Origin: Pseudomonas sp. Fl4BN1
GTDB lineage: Bacteria > Pseudomonadota > Gammaproteobacteria > Pseudomonadales > Pseudomonadaceae
Length of the DNA stretch: 64,000 nucleotides
Assembly: GCF_009908285.1 (NCBI RefSeq)
Contig: NZ_JAAARM010000018.1
Location: 1-64,000, forward strand
Direction: 5' to 3'
Shown in pieces: positions 17,566-25,262 of the stretch (its first letter is position 1; each line of letters starts with the position of its first letter). The translations under genes and the position numbers were made by a program. Under the pieces are notes generated by a model that saw only the letters and a program-made list of their open reading frames with translations, had not been told where the DNA came from and did no database searches.

Positions 17566-17676
17566 CTCCCTTGGGGAGTAGCCGCCTTCGTTTGCTGAAG
17601 GGGGTCACGTCAACATACTTGGCTGGCAAGCCATGGCGTGACCGGTCGTACGACTTGGCAAGACCATTGGTGAAGA
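17566..17676 (+). ncRNA. yybP-ykoY (manganese) riboswitch
   Basis: The leader of the exchanger gene carries the hallmark conserved segments of the yybP-ykoY aptamer in the right order: GGGGAGTAGCC (17573-17583), GTCAACATACTTGG (17609-17622) and GGCAAGACC (17657-17665), joined by stem-forming stretches. This class senses Mn2+ and switches on metal-efflux genes. Identification is from memory of the consensus, not a covariance search. Confidence 0.85.
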
Positions 17677-17683
17677 CACCTGT

Positions 17684-17735
17684 CCTGGGTCGGACACGGG
17701 TGTCCGAACCATTGGCTCTTGTGTCCGTCCCCAGG
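17684..17735 (+). promoter_or_regulatory. possible expression platform sequestering the ribosome site
   Basis: CCTGGG (17684-17689) is the exact complement of CCCAGG (17730-17735), which contains the AGG ribosome site 7 bases before ATG 17743. A competing hairpin CGGACA/TGTCCG (17691-17706) lies between them. There is no T run, which suggests translational rather than terminator control. Inferred, not folded. Confidence 0.4.
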
Positions 17736-17742
17736 TTTCCTC

Positions 17743-18747
17743 ATGCATTCAATGCCCATCACCCTTGCGTTGCTTCTGGGCTCCGCCGTCGTTATCTATC
17801 TGGCCTGCGAATACTTCGTCAACGGTGTGGAATGGGTCGGGCGCAAGCTTGCCGTTGGCCAGCAGGCCACGGGTTCCATCCTCGCGGCCTTCGGAACTGC
17901 CCTGCCTGAAAGCGTCATCACCTTTATTGCCGTGGTGTTCGGTGGCACCGAGGCTCAGAAGTCGCTAGGTATCGGTGCGGCGCTGGGGGGCCCGCTGGTC
18001 CTGGTGACCATCGCCTATGCGGTAGTGGGCGTGACGCTGCTGCTGTCGCGCAAGCGCTTGGCGGATACCGACGCCATCCGCCAGGACTTCAAGCGACTCA
18101 GCCGCGACCAAGGCTGGTTCATTACCATTTTCGTGGTGAAGATTGCCCTGGGCCTGGTGGTGTTTGCCTACAAGCCCTGGCTGGGGATCGTCTTTCTGGC
18201 AGCCTATGTGGCGTATTTCTGCAAGGAAATGCGTGCCGAGCACGACGACGAAGAGCAGGACATCGAACCCCTGAAGCTATCGCCTCGCCAAGCGACACCG
18301 TCGACCTCAGCGGCGGTGTTGCAAACACTGACCGCCTTGCTGGTCATCTTTGCCGCCTCGCACGTCTTCGTCGGGCAACTCGATGCCCTGGGCCCGATGC
18401 TGGGTATCCATCCGCAATTGCTGGCGCTGCTGCTCAGCCCGATTGCCACCGAACTGCCTGAGACTCTGAATGCCATTATCTGGGTGCGCCAGGGCAAATA
18501 TCGCCTGGCACTGGCCAACATCAGCGGCGCCATGATGATCCAGGCCACTGTGCCCACCGCGTTTTGCCTGTTCTTCACCCCGTGGTTGCTGGATAAATCC
18601 CTGGTGTTGGCGGCAGTCATTACCTTGCTGGGTGTGAGCACCCTGTTCTTCGCTTTCCGCAAAGGCATAATCTCGCGCACGCTGCTGGCTTCGATGGCCC
18701 TGCTGTATGTGCTGTTTGCGGTTCTGCTGGTTGCGCTTGATCTATAG
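17743..18747 (+). CDS. CaCA-family cation exchanger, probably Mn2+/Ca2+ efflux
   Basis: A 334-residue polytopic membrane protein with the two inverted repeats of sodium/calcium exchangers. Each has the ion-site helix: FGTALPESVITFIAVVFGG in the first and SPIATELPETLNAIIW in the second. A charged cytoplasmic loop (about 168-195) joins the halves. The upstream yybP-ykoY riboswitch points to Mn2+ as physiological cargo or signal. ATG 17743 is chosen because AGG lies 7 bases upstream; ATG 17752 is an alternative. Confidence 0.87.
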   Translation: MHSMPITLALLLGSAVVIYLACEYFVNGVEWVGRKLAVGQQATGSILAAFGTALPESVITFIAVVFGGTEAQKSLGIGAALGGPLVLVTIAYAVVGVTLLLSRKRLADTDAIRQDFKRLSRDQGWFITIFVVKIALGLVVFAYKPWLGIVFLAAYVAYFCKEMRAEHDDEEQDIEPLKLSPRQATPSTSAAVLQTLTALLVIFAASHVFVGQLDALGPMLGIHPQLLALLLSPIATELPETLNAIIWVRQGKYRLALANISGAMMIQATVPTAFCLFFTPWLLDKSLVLAAVITLLGVSTLFFAFRKGIISRTLLASMALLYVLFAVLLVALDL

Positions 18748-18838
18748 GCAGCCGCGAAACTCACCGGCCCGGCGAGCACGAAACCAGGACAGGGAGCCAT
18801 CTATTTCAATGGACATTGAGAGCAGGAAGGAAAGTGTC

Positions 18839-19200
18839 ATGTCAGCTCAAATCACCCCGGAACAACGGGCCGACATTCGCTACGTGCTGTCAGACGCTTT
18901 TATAGATAACGAGGTGGATACCCCTACATCGCCCGGGAAACCGAGGCTTACGATCGCGCCGAGGTGGAACGCATCCTGTACTACGAGGTAGCGCCGGTAT
19001 GCTACGTCAACCTGATGTCGGTGATCCCGGATATCTGGCAGGGCTTTCAGCGCGAGTGGTTGCTGGAGGCCATCGAAAACAGCCTGGAGCGGCGCCGCAA
19101 CAGCCGCATACAGGCATTTCGCGACGACCTGTTTATCCGCTGGATCCGCTTTCGTGGCGCCTATATCTGGAAAGAGATCTGCCAGCACTACCGCCACTGA
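18839..19200 (+). pseudogene. DUF7079-family gene broken by a one-base deletion
   Basis: Reading starts at ATG 18839 (AAGGAAAG upstream) and runs 27 codons to NEVD, then goes off frame. The continuation YPYIARETEAYDR..., in the next frame from 18919 to the stop at 19200, completes a DUF7079-like protein of about 120 residues. The junction GAGGTGGATACCCC would restore the frame with one added base (GAT/GAC TAC CCC). It is therefore a single-base deletion near 18918-18919, or a sequencing error. The function of the family is unknown to me. Confidence 0.75.
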
Positions 19201-19205
19201 GCGCC

Positions 19206-19790
19206 TTACCTGGAGTCGTTCAATCGGGCATCGGCAGAACAGTAGTCGCTGGGTTTGAGGCCCACCGGCTCCGGCAGCATCCGGCCCTGGGCATCGATCT
19301 TGCGCAACATCGCGGTGCACATGCCGTCCTGGAGAAAGACCATCTGATAGGTTGCGCCGGCCTCGGGGACGAAGGTCACGCTTTGCTCACACACGGCGCG
19401 AAAGTCCCGGCTCATACCCGGCTCGGTATTGTAGAACTGGAAAGCGAACGGGCGATTGGCCGGAAGCCTCAGTTCGTTGGCGCCAAAACCCTCCTGGCGA
19501 CGCATGCGATCGGTCTCGGCCGTCATCGGAATGCCCAGGTTGCGAAAGTTCGGGTTGGGGCGGCCACGATGGGGCTTGACCATCAGGCCCGAGCCCGGTT
19601 TGCGCCAGTCGACGCAATCGCTATCGGGCACACCACGCACCAACCCCTGTGCAACGATACGAATAAGCGCGGTGTCTGCGGCCGCGGCCGGCCCGCGGTA
19701 GCTCACGGCAGTGGCCTTGAGTGTCGAGACATAGGTACAGCCACCAAGCCCCAGGGACAGGCCTAGCAACAAAAGCGAGTGAAACCTCAT
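19206..19790 (-). CDS. hypothetical lipoprotein, paralogue 1
   Basis: A 194-residue exported lipoprotein (lipobox LGGC at residues 15-18). Its body is closely similar to the second lipoprotein 0.8 kb downstream, sharing long runs such as NFRNLGIPMTAETDR and RRQEGFGANEL. Four Cys lie in the mature part (three after the lipid anchor region are shared), suggesting disulfides. It points toward the broken DUF7079 gene, stop to stop 5 bases apart. Function unknown. Confidence 0.8.
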   Translation of the reverse strand: MRFHSLLLLGLSLGLGGCTYVSTLKATAVSYRGPAAAADTALIRIVAQGLVRGVPDSDCVDWRKPGSGLMVKPHRGRPNPNFRNLGIPMTAETDRMRRQEGFGANELRLPANRPFAFQFYNTEPGMSRDFRAVCEQSVTFVPEAGATYQMVFLQDGMCTAMLRKIDAQGRMLPEPVGLKPSDYCSADARLNDSR

Positions 19791-19915
19791 GATTCATCCT
19801 TGATGGATCGACTGCAAAGGGGGGGACGGGGCAAAGGATGGCAATCTTACAGCAGGCAAACTGGACGTCCGGAGATTTTTCTCCAGCCCTTTTAGCCCGC
19901 GCGCAAGGAGCAATG

Positions 19916-20038
19916 ATGCCTATCGGGTGGCAACAGATCCGCAACATGATGAACACGCTGATCGAAGCCGCCGGCTACTGGATTCGCTTTCGCGGCGCTT
20001 ATCTCTGGGAGCAAACCTGCCAGCACTACTGCCCGTAA
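19916..20038 (+). pseudogene. chimeric remnant ORF (head of the 20697 gene joined to tail of the DUF7079 gene)
   Basis: A 40-codon open frame with an intact AAGGAG ribosome site. Codons 1-21 (WQQIRNMMNT ... EAAGY) match the start of the gene at 20697, and codons 22-40 (WIRFRGAYLWEQTCQHY) match the end of the DUF7079 gene at 19140-19200. The join is in frame. It is best read as the scar of a deletion between two genes in a tandem duplication. Whether the peptide is made is unknown. Confidence 0.7.
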
Positions 20039-20574
20039 TGTCGCGCATTGGCGTTGCAGAAATCGGTAGAGTGCAGCGCTACCGGCTCCGGCAGCTTTGC
20101 TCCATGTTCATCGATCTTGCGCAGCAATGCGGTGCACATCTGATCCTGGAAAAACTCCATCTGATAGGTCGCACCGGCCTCGGGGACGAAGGTCACTTTC
20201 TGCTTGCACACGGCGAGGTAGTCCCGACTCATTCCCTCTTCCCTGTTGGAGTACAAGAAGGCGAACGGGCGGTTGGCCGGGATCTTCAGTTCGTTGGCGC
20301 CAAAGCCTTCCTGGCGGCGCACGCGGTCGGTCTCGGCCGTCATCGGAATGCCCAGGTTGCGGAAGTTGGGGTGGGCAATGCCGCGATGGGGCCGGACCAT
20401 CAGCCCCGAGCCCGGCTTGCTCGAGTCGACGCAGTCACTGTAGGGCACGCCATGCACCGAGCCTTTGGCGACGATGCGGATCAGCGCGGTTTCGCCAGCA
20501 TCGTCCGGCACCCGGTAACTGCAACCACTGAGGCCCAGGGACAGGCTCAGCAAAAGAATCGAAGGAAGCCTCAT
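20026..20574 (-). CDS. hypothetical lipoprotein, paralogue 2
   Basis: A 182-residue lipoprotein (lipobox LSGC) homologous over its length to the one at 19206-19790, and shorter by about 12 residues just after the lipidation site. The 5' flanks of the two genes are also alike (TGATTCATCCTTGATGGA upstream of both starts), so the duplication includes intergenic DNA. Its 3' end overlaps the remnant ORF by 13 bases on the opposite strand. Function unknown. Confidence 0.8.
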   Translation of the reverse strand: MRLPSILLLSLSLGLSGCSYRVPDDAGETALIRIVAKGSVHGVPYSDCVDSSKPGSGLMVRPHRGIAHPNFRNLGIPMTAETDRVRRQEGFGANELKIPANRPFAFLYSNREEGMSRDYLAVCKQKVTFVPEAGATYQMEFFQDQMCTALLRKIDEHGAKLPEPVALHSTDFCNANARHYGQ

Positions 20575-20696
20575 GATTCATCCTTGATGGACTGACAGCG
20601 AATGCCCGGCGGGAAATGATGGCAATCTTACATCGGTGCAACAGAACGCCTGCAGGTTTTTTATCCGTGTTTTCACCCAGCCCACAAGGAAGAATG

Positions 20697-21101
20697 ATGA
20701 GCACTGACTGGCAGCAAATCCGCGACATGATGAACACGGTAATCGACAGCTGCGAACAGATCGAAGCCGCCGGTTACCGCGAGGAATATCGTTCGGCCAA
20801 GGTGCCGATCGACGGGCGGGACTATTCGGTGCATGAGTTTCTGATCAGTGCCTGGACCCTGCCGGAAAACCTGCGCTACCGGATCATCCAGGAGCGTCAC
20901 GACCAGGGTACGTCCCTGCCTTATGTACCCGAATCCGCGCGGGCGCTGGTGGCCATGGCCCAGGCCTGCGCCGAGCTGATCGGCGCCAGGGACAGTGCGC
21001 CGGCCAAGCAGGCCATCAGCGGCATGCAGCACTGGTATTCCCAGTACGCCGTACCGCATCTCAAGACAGCACTAGAGCAGGCGAAGAAAGCCGAGGCTTG
21101 A
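20697..21101 (+). CDS. hypothetical protein, 134 aa
   Basis: A soluble helical protein, no signal peptide, no family recognised. ATG 20697 is chosen because AAGGA sits 6 bases upstream. Its first ~27 residues recur in the chimeric remnant at 19916, so this gene was part of the duplicated cassette. It starts divergently from lipoprotein 2. Cytoplasmic protein plus exported lipoprotein pairs like this sometimes protect against a toxin, but nothing here proves that. Confidence 0.7.
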   Translation: MSTDWQQIRDMMNTVIDSCEQIEAAGYREEYRSAKVPIDGRDYSVHEFLISAWTLPENLRYRIIQERHDQGTSLPYVPESARALVAMAQACAELIGARDSAPAKQAISGMQHWYSQYAVPHLKTALEQAKKAEA

Positions 21102-21145
21102 GCAACCTTGCAACAGCGACTACTGGGTAGCCGCTGTTGCAGTGA

Positions 21146-23194
21146 TCAGTAGCGCGCGTCCGCCGGGCAGCCGCCGTTAGGCCAGTCCTTGACCTTGTCC
21201 GGGAAGTCCGGGCGCGGCTGATGAGAGAAGTATTCAGCCACGTCCAATGCTTCCTGATCCGAAAGACCGCCCTGGCCCAGGGGGAATTTCTCGTGGAAAC
21301 CAATCGGCATGTTGCGTTTGACGAAGGCCGCAGCGGTGTTGGTGCGGGCCATGCCGGCGCCGATGTTGAACGATTGATCGCCCCACAGCGGTGGAAAGAT
21401 CAGGCTGCCGTCGGCACGTTTCAGGCCCTCGCCATCAGCCCCGTGACACACCGCGCATTGCTTGGCGTACACCTGTTTGCCGTTCTCGGCATCGGGCTTG
21501 AGCGACGGGTCGATCTTGCCCACACCGCGGCCGGCCACCTTGTCTTCGGGGCGGGTGTTCATTTTCATCCACTCGAAGTAGGCGACCATCGCTTGCATGT
21601 CGGCACCGTTCACCGGCAGCGGCTTGCCGTGCATGGAGCGACGGAAGCAGCCGTTGATGCGCTCCTCCAGGGTGATGGTCTTGCCCGCCCGCGGCGCGTA
21701 GCCGGGGAAGAATGCCGAGACGCCGACAAAGGGTGAACCGTCGGCCACGGTGCCGGCGTTGAGGTGGCAACTGGTGCAGTTCAGCGAGTTGCCAACGTTG
21801 TCCGGCAGCAGGGCCTTGGTTTCCAGGTGCAAGCGCATGCCGCGCACCACTTGCTCGGCGTTCGGCGCCGCCAGCAGGTTGGCCAGGCGCGGAGTTTCGA
21901 ACAAGGTGTTTTCCACTTGCGGGCTCAGCTGTGCGCGCATCTTTTTCACCTGGTCGGCGCTGATGGCCGAGCCGTTGTTGCCCCAGCTGCTGCGCACGAA
22001 ACTGAGGATCTCGGCGATCTCGCTATCCGCCAGTTGGGCGAACCCGGGCATGGTGTAAACCCGTGGGTGAGCAGCGGTCTGGGCGGTCTGCCAACCGGTC
22101 AGGGTGATGTGCAGCAAGGACGTCGGATTGGCCGAGGCGATGCTGGGGTTACCCGCCAGGGATGGGAACATCTGCGGTACGCCTGCGCCGTCCTGGCGAT
22201 GGCAGTCGGAGCAGAACTGCGCGTAGCCCAGGCCGCCGCGGGAAGTGAACAGGTTGCTTGGCGCAGCCGCCGGGGTCAGTACCACCGCGGGCATTGGCAG
22301 GTCGTCCTTGCCCGCCGGCAGCGACTTCAAGTAAGCGGCAATGGCCGTCAGGTCTGCATCGGTGAAATGCTGGGTACTGTGATGGATCACATCAGCCATG
22401 TTGCCGGACACCGTGGCAAAGCGGTTCTGCCCGGTCTTGAGCAACTGCACCGTGTCTTCCACGGTCCACAGGTTGCGCAGGCTCAGGGCCCGCCACTCTT
22501 CCACCGTCTCGCCGGCCAGGTAGTGCTGGCCGCCGGACCCGGTGTCGCTCATGGCCTTCTCCTGGAAGGCAATGCCCCGCGGGGTATGGCAGGAACCACA
22601 GTGGCCCAGGCCCTGGACCAGATAGGCGCCGCGGTTGAGCTGCTCGTCCTTGCCTGGATCGGCCTTGAACGGCTGGTTATCGACGAATACCAGGTTCCAG
22701 AACCACAGGCCCCAGCGCTGGTTGAAAGGGAAGCCCATGTCGGCCTCCAGGTTGCCCTGGGCCACCGCTTCCACGCCGTGCAACAGGTAGGCATAGAGCG
22801 CCCGCATGTCCTCTTCGCTCATCTTGGCGTAGGACGGATACGGCATAGCCGGGTACAGATGACTGCCATCCGGGGTCACGCCTTCGCGCATGGCGCGGTC
22901 GAATTGTTCGAAGCTGTAGCTGCCAATACCGGTGTCACGGTCCGGGGTAATGTTGCTGGAATAGATAGTGCCCATGGGCGTCTTCAACTCCAGGCCGCCG
23001 GCCATGGTCGCCCCGCCCTTGGCGGTGTGGCAGGCGATGCAGTCGCCGAGTTGGGCCACGTACTGGCCACGCTGGATCAGGTCGGAATCGGGGGTGGAAA
23101 CAGCGGCTGCCGGGGTCGGCTCGCTGCCTTGGGCAGGGTATACGCAGAGCAGCGCGGCGCCCAGCAGGCACAGGCGTGACAGAGATAAAGCCAT
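21146..23194 (-). CDS. pentaheme c-type cytochrome with TsdA-like C-terminus
   Basis: A 682-residue exported protein with a Sec signal (residues 1-23) and five CxxCH haem sites: CIACH 52-56, CGSCH 199-203, CSDCH 328-332, CTSCH 473-477 and CAVCH 580-584. The first three and their surroundings resemble the triheme subunit of membrane alcohol/gluconate dehydrogenases. From ~430 on it resembles the diheme thiosulfate dehydrogenase TsdA (LEERINGCFRRSMHGKPLP; FPPLWGDQSFNIGAGM). Cys516 lies where TsdA has its axial Cys ligand. A periplasmic electron-transfer enzyme acting on thiosulfate or a related sulfur compound is likely. The ArsR-rhodanese gene upstream supports this. Confidence 0.85.
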   Translation of the reverse strand: MALSLSRLCLLGAALLCVYPAQGSEPTPAAAVSTPDSDLIQRGQYVAQLGDCIACHTAKGGATMAGGLELKTPMGTIYSSNITPDRDTGIGSYSFEQFDRAMREGVTPDGSHLYPAMPYPSYAKMSEEDMRALYAYLLHGVEAVAQGNLEADMGFPFNQRWGLWFWNLVFVDNQPFKADPGKDEQLNRGAYLVQGLGHCGSCHTPRGIAFQEKAMSDTGSGGQHYLAGETVEEWRALSLRNLWTVEDTVQLLKTGQNRFATVSGNMADVIHHSTQHFTDADLTAIAAYLKSLPAGKDDLPMPAVVLTPAAAPSNLFTSRGGLGYAQFCSDCHRQDGAGVPQMFPSLAGNPSIASANPTSLLHITLTGWQTAQTAAHPRVYTMPGFAQLADSEIAEILSFVRSSWGNNGSAISADQVKKMRAQLSPQVENTLFETPRLANLLAAPNAEQVVRGMRLHLETKALLPDNVGNSLNCTSCHLNAGTVADGSPFVGVSAFFPGYAPRAGKTITLEERINGCFRRSMHGKPLPVNGADMQAMVAYFEWMKMNTRPEDKVAGRGVGKIDPSLKPDAENGKQVYAKQCAVCHGADGEGLKRADGSLIFPPLWGDQSFNIGAGMARTNTAAAFVKRNMPIGFHEKFPLGQGGLSDQEALDVAEYFSHQPRPDFPDKVKDWPNGGCPADARY

Positions 23195-23352
23195 CAGGTT
23201 ATTCCTTTAAAATCCGCCTGGGGTGGTCCCCTCGGCCGATATCCACAAAGGTTTTTATTGGTTGTCTCAGGCCGTCACGGTGCCGGCCCGGGGCTCGATA
23301 CCTTGTGAGTTCGAGCCTGTTTCCCTTGTAGCGGATTTTTCTGAAAAGCCCG

Positions 23353-23366
23353 TTGATATGGATCAT
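23353..23366. promoter_or_regulatory. candidate ANR/FNR box
   Basis: TTGATATGGATCAT matches the FNR/ANR consensus TTGAT-N4-ATCAA at 9 of 10 defined bases. It is 159 bases upstream of the cytochrome start, in the only gap before that gene. Low-oxygen control of a cytochrome would make sense, but one site by eye is weak evidence. Confidence 0.4.
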
Positions 23367-23409
23367 GGCCCTGTAGGCAATGTCCTGTATGGCCCGCTCT
23401 GCGACGCTT

Positions 23410-24075
23410 TTACTCGGTGCTTTCCACGCCCAGCCCCGCAGCCTGCCAGTCGATAAAACCATCGTCCAGGCGGCGCACCTTGAAGCCCTTGGCACGCAGC
23501 AACGCCGCGGCATTCTGTGACAACACGCAATACGGGCCACGGCAGTAGGCTACCAACTCCTGGTCCACCGGCAGTTCGGCAAGACGCTGTTCCAGCTCTT
23601 CCAGCGGGATGTTGATCGCCCCCGGCAAATGCCCTTGAGCGAACTCTTCCGGTGGGCGCACGTCCAGCAGGGTCATGCCGCCTTCCTGCAGGCGTTGGCG
23701 CAGCTCTTGCCGGGAAATGCCTTCCAACCGCGCCGGCTGCTGAACGCTGTCGGCCAGCAGTTCACGGATCTGCCCGTGGTTGTAGTCGACGTATTGGCGC
23801 AGGGCGCCAAGCACCGCGGTAACCGGCCCCTGACTCAGGCTGTAGAGCACGCGCTTGCCATCACGCCGGGTCTGCACCAAACCACCCCGACGCAGCTGTT
23901 GCAGGTGCTGGGAAGTGTTGGCCACCGAAAGGCCCGAGGCTTCCACCAGGCGTTCCACCGGCTGCTCGCCGCCAGCGATGTGCTGCAGCAGGATCAAGCG
24001 GTGGTGGTGCCCGAGAATCCGCGCCAACTCGGCCATGTCGGCCAGGGGCTGTTGAAGAAAATTCGAATCGCTCAT
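23410..24075 (-). CDS. ArsR-family regulator fused to a rhodanese domain
   Basis: A 221-residue protein with an N-terminal winged helix of the ArsR/SmtB type (LARILGHHHRLILLQHI, then ASGLSVANTSQHLQQLRRGGLV, about residues 14-80) and a C-terminal rhodanese domain (LLDVRPPEEFAQGHLPGA near 134-151; active loop AYCRGPYCVLS with the catalytic Cys). Such fusions act as sensors of reactive sulfur or persulfides. It is divergent from the DUF2938 gene and upstream of the cytochrome gene. AGGAG precedes ATG 24075. A palindrome fills its promoter region. Confidence 0.88.
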   Translation of the reverse strand: MSDSNFLQQPLADMAELARILGHHHRLILLQHIAGGEQPVERLVEASGLSVANTSQHLQQLRRGGLVQTRRDGKRVLYSLSQGPVTAVLGALRQYVDYNHGQIRELLADSVQQPARLEGISRQELRQRLQEGGMTLLDVRPPEEFAQGHLPGAINIPLEELEQRLAELPVDQELVAYCRGPYCVLSQNAAALLRAKGFKVRRLDDGFIDWQAAGLGVESTE

Positions 24076-24100
24076 TGACAGCTCCTGCTGCTTTACTGAT

Positions 24101-24122
24101 CATTCAATCATTAAATTGAATG
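24101..24122. promoter_or_regulatory. palindromic operator candidate for the ArsR-rhodanese regulator
   Basis: CATTCAAT-N6-ATTGAATG is a perfect 8+8 inverted repeat between the divergent arsR-type and DUF2938 genes. AT-rich ATTC...GAAT symmetry is like that reported for sulfide-responsive ArsR regulators (SqrR type), so it probably serves autoregulation and DUF2938 control. Confidence 0.55.
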
Positions 24123-24183
24123 AAATCTTAACACACGAGAGCCCTGGGCTGAACCACTGTGCATCGTGCTTCAAGGAGTCTTT

Positions 24184-24693
24184 ATGCATGAACTCATGGC
24201 GTTGATTTTACAGGCGCTGCCGATCGGTGTCGGCGCGACAGTCATCCTCGATCTCTGGGCCGTGTTTCAACAGCGAGTACTGAAAATTCCCGCAGCCAAC
24301 TGGGCCATGGTCGGACGCTGGATCGGCCACTTTCCTCGAGGGCAGTTCGTGCATCAGAACATCGCCCTGGCCGCTGCGGTACCGGGTGAACGCGCCCTGG
24401 GCTGGCTGGCCCATTACCTGATCGGCATTGCCTTCGCCGCCGCGCTGCTACGGGTCTACGGCCTGGAGTGGGCGTCGCAGCCAACGCTGGCACCGGCGCT
24501 GGTGGTCGGAGTACTCACGGTGTGCGCACCGTTTCTCATCATGCAACCCGGCATGGGCGCTGGGGTCGCGGCAAGCAAGATGCCCAAGCCGAACCTGGCC
24601 CGGCTGCGCAGCCTGATCGCACATTCGGTGTTCGGGCTGGGGTTGTATGGCGCGGGGATGTTCTGGGCGTGGGTGCTGGGGCAGACTGTGTGA
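24184..24693 (+). CDS. DUF2938 integral membrane protein
   Basis: A 169-residue protein with about four membrane helices, of the DUF2938 family. Conserved segments include GVGATVILDLWAVFQQRVL, NWAMVGRWIGHFPRGQF, and PGMGAGVAASKMPKP in the C-terminal half. AAGGAG lies 5 bases before ATG 24184. It is divergent from the ArsR-rhodanese gene and shares its operator region, which suggests induction by reactive sulfur. The transported or bound species is unknown. Confidence 0.82.
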   Translation: MHELMALILQALPIGVGATVILDLWAVFQQRVLKIPAANWAMVGRWIGHFPRGQFVHQNIALAAAVPGERALGWLAHYLIGIAFAAALLRVYGLEWASQPTLAPALVVGVLTVCAPFLIMQPGMGAGVAASKMPKPNLARLRSLIAHSVFGLGLYGAGMFWAWVLGQTV

Positions 24694-24743
24694 CTTCGGC
24701 GCAATGAGACCAAGCGCTCAAATACGCAGGAAGTGATCAACCG

Positions 24744-25262
24744 ATGAAGCCACCGATTTGCGACCTCTGCCACAACGATTTTTGCTCCGAGCACTTCCAT
24801 ACCGGAGGTGGTGGAGACCTGGTGCAATTCGCTGACTATCGCCCCCTGGCTCAAGGCAGCGCAGGGCATCCTCATGGTTATCCATGGTTCTGCAATGAAC
24901 ACTTGGCCAGCGCCCAAGCGCTGGCCGCACTGAGCTACGCCGACGCCATGACGTTGCTGACCAGGCAATATGGCCGCTTCGCGGGTTACGAGCCCCTCGC
25001 CAACAGTGATCCGGCACTTTGGATCACCGAGGTCGGCCCTGCCCCTGCCAAGGTTTTTGCCTTGATCCGCCAAGCCATGGCCATCAGCCCGTCAGTCGCC
25101 AAGGAATTAGTGACCGGCGGCCCATTCAAAGTGATCGAAGCCTGGCCGCAACAGTTCAAGGTCTGGCAAGACGCACTGATGCATATCGGTGCCAAGGTCG
25201 AGATACGTTATCCCTCGTCGAAGTCTGCCAATCGCGTAAAGGCCGATGCCGTCGAAAGCTGA
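24744..25262 (+). CDS. zinc-finger protein with ribosomal L7/L12-like C-terminal domain
   Basis: A 172-residue protein. The N-terminus has C6-x2-C9 and, further on, C50-x2-H53, which could bind one zinc as a treble-clef-like finger; extra His at 17 and 19 are nearby. Residues ~102-155 (VFALIRQAMAIS...AKELVTGGPF...GAKVEIR) match the pattern of the L7/L12 C-terminal domain, the part that recruits translation factors. It lacks the L7/L12 N-terminal dimer domain and hinge. Its 3' end overlaps the convergent antitoxin-like gene by 55 bases. Function unknown; the L7/L12 likeness is my reading. Confidence 0.65.
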   Translation: MKPPICDLCHNDFCSEHFHTGGGGDLVQFADYRPLAQGSAGHPHGYPWFCNEHLASAQALAALSYADAMTLLTRQYGRFAGYEPLANSDPALWITEVGPAPAKVFALIRQAMAISPSVAKELVTGGPFKVIEAWPQQFKVWQDALMHIGAKVEIRYPSSKSANRVKADAVES

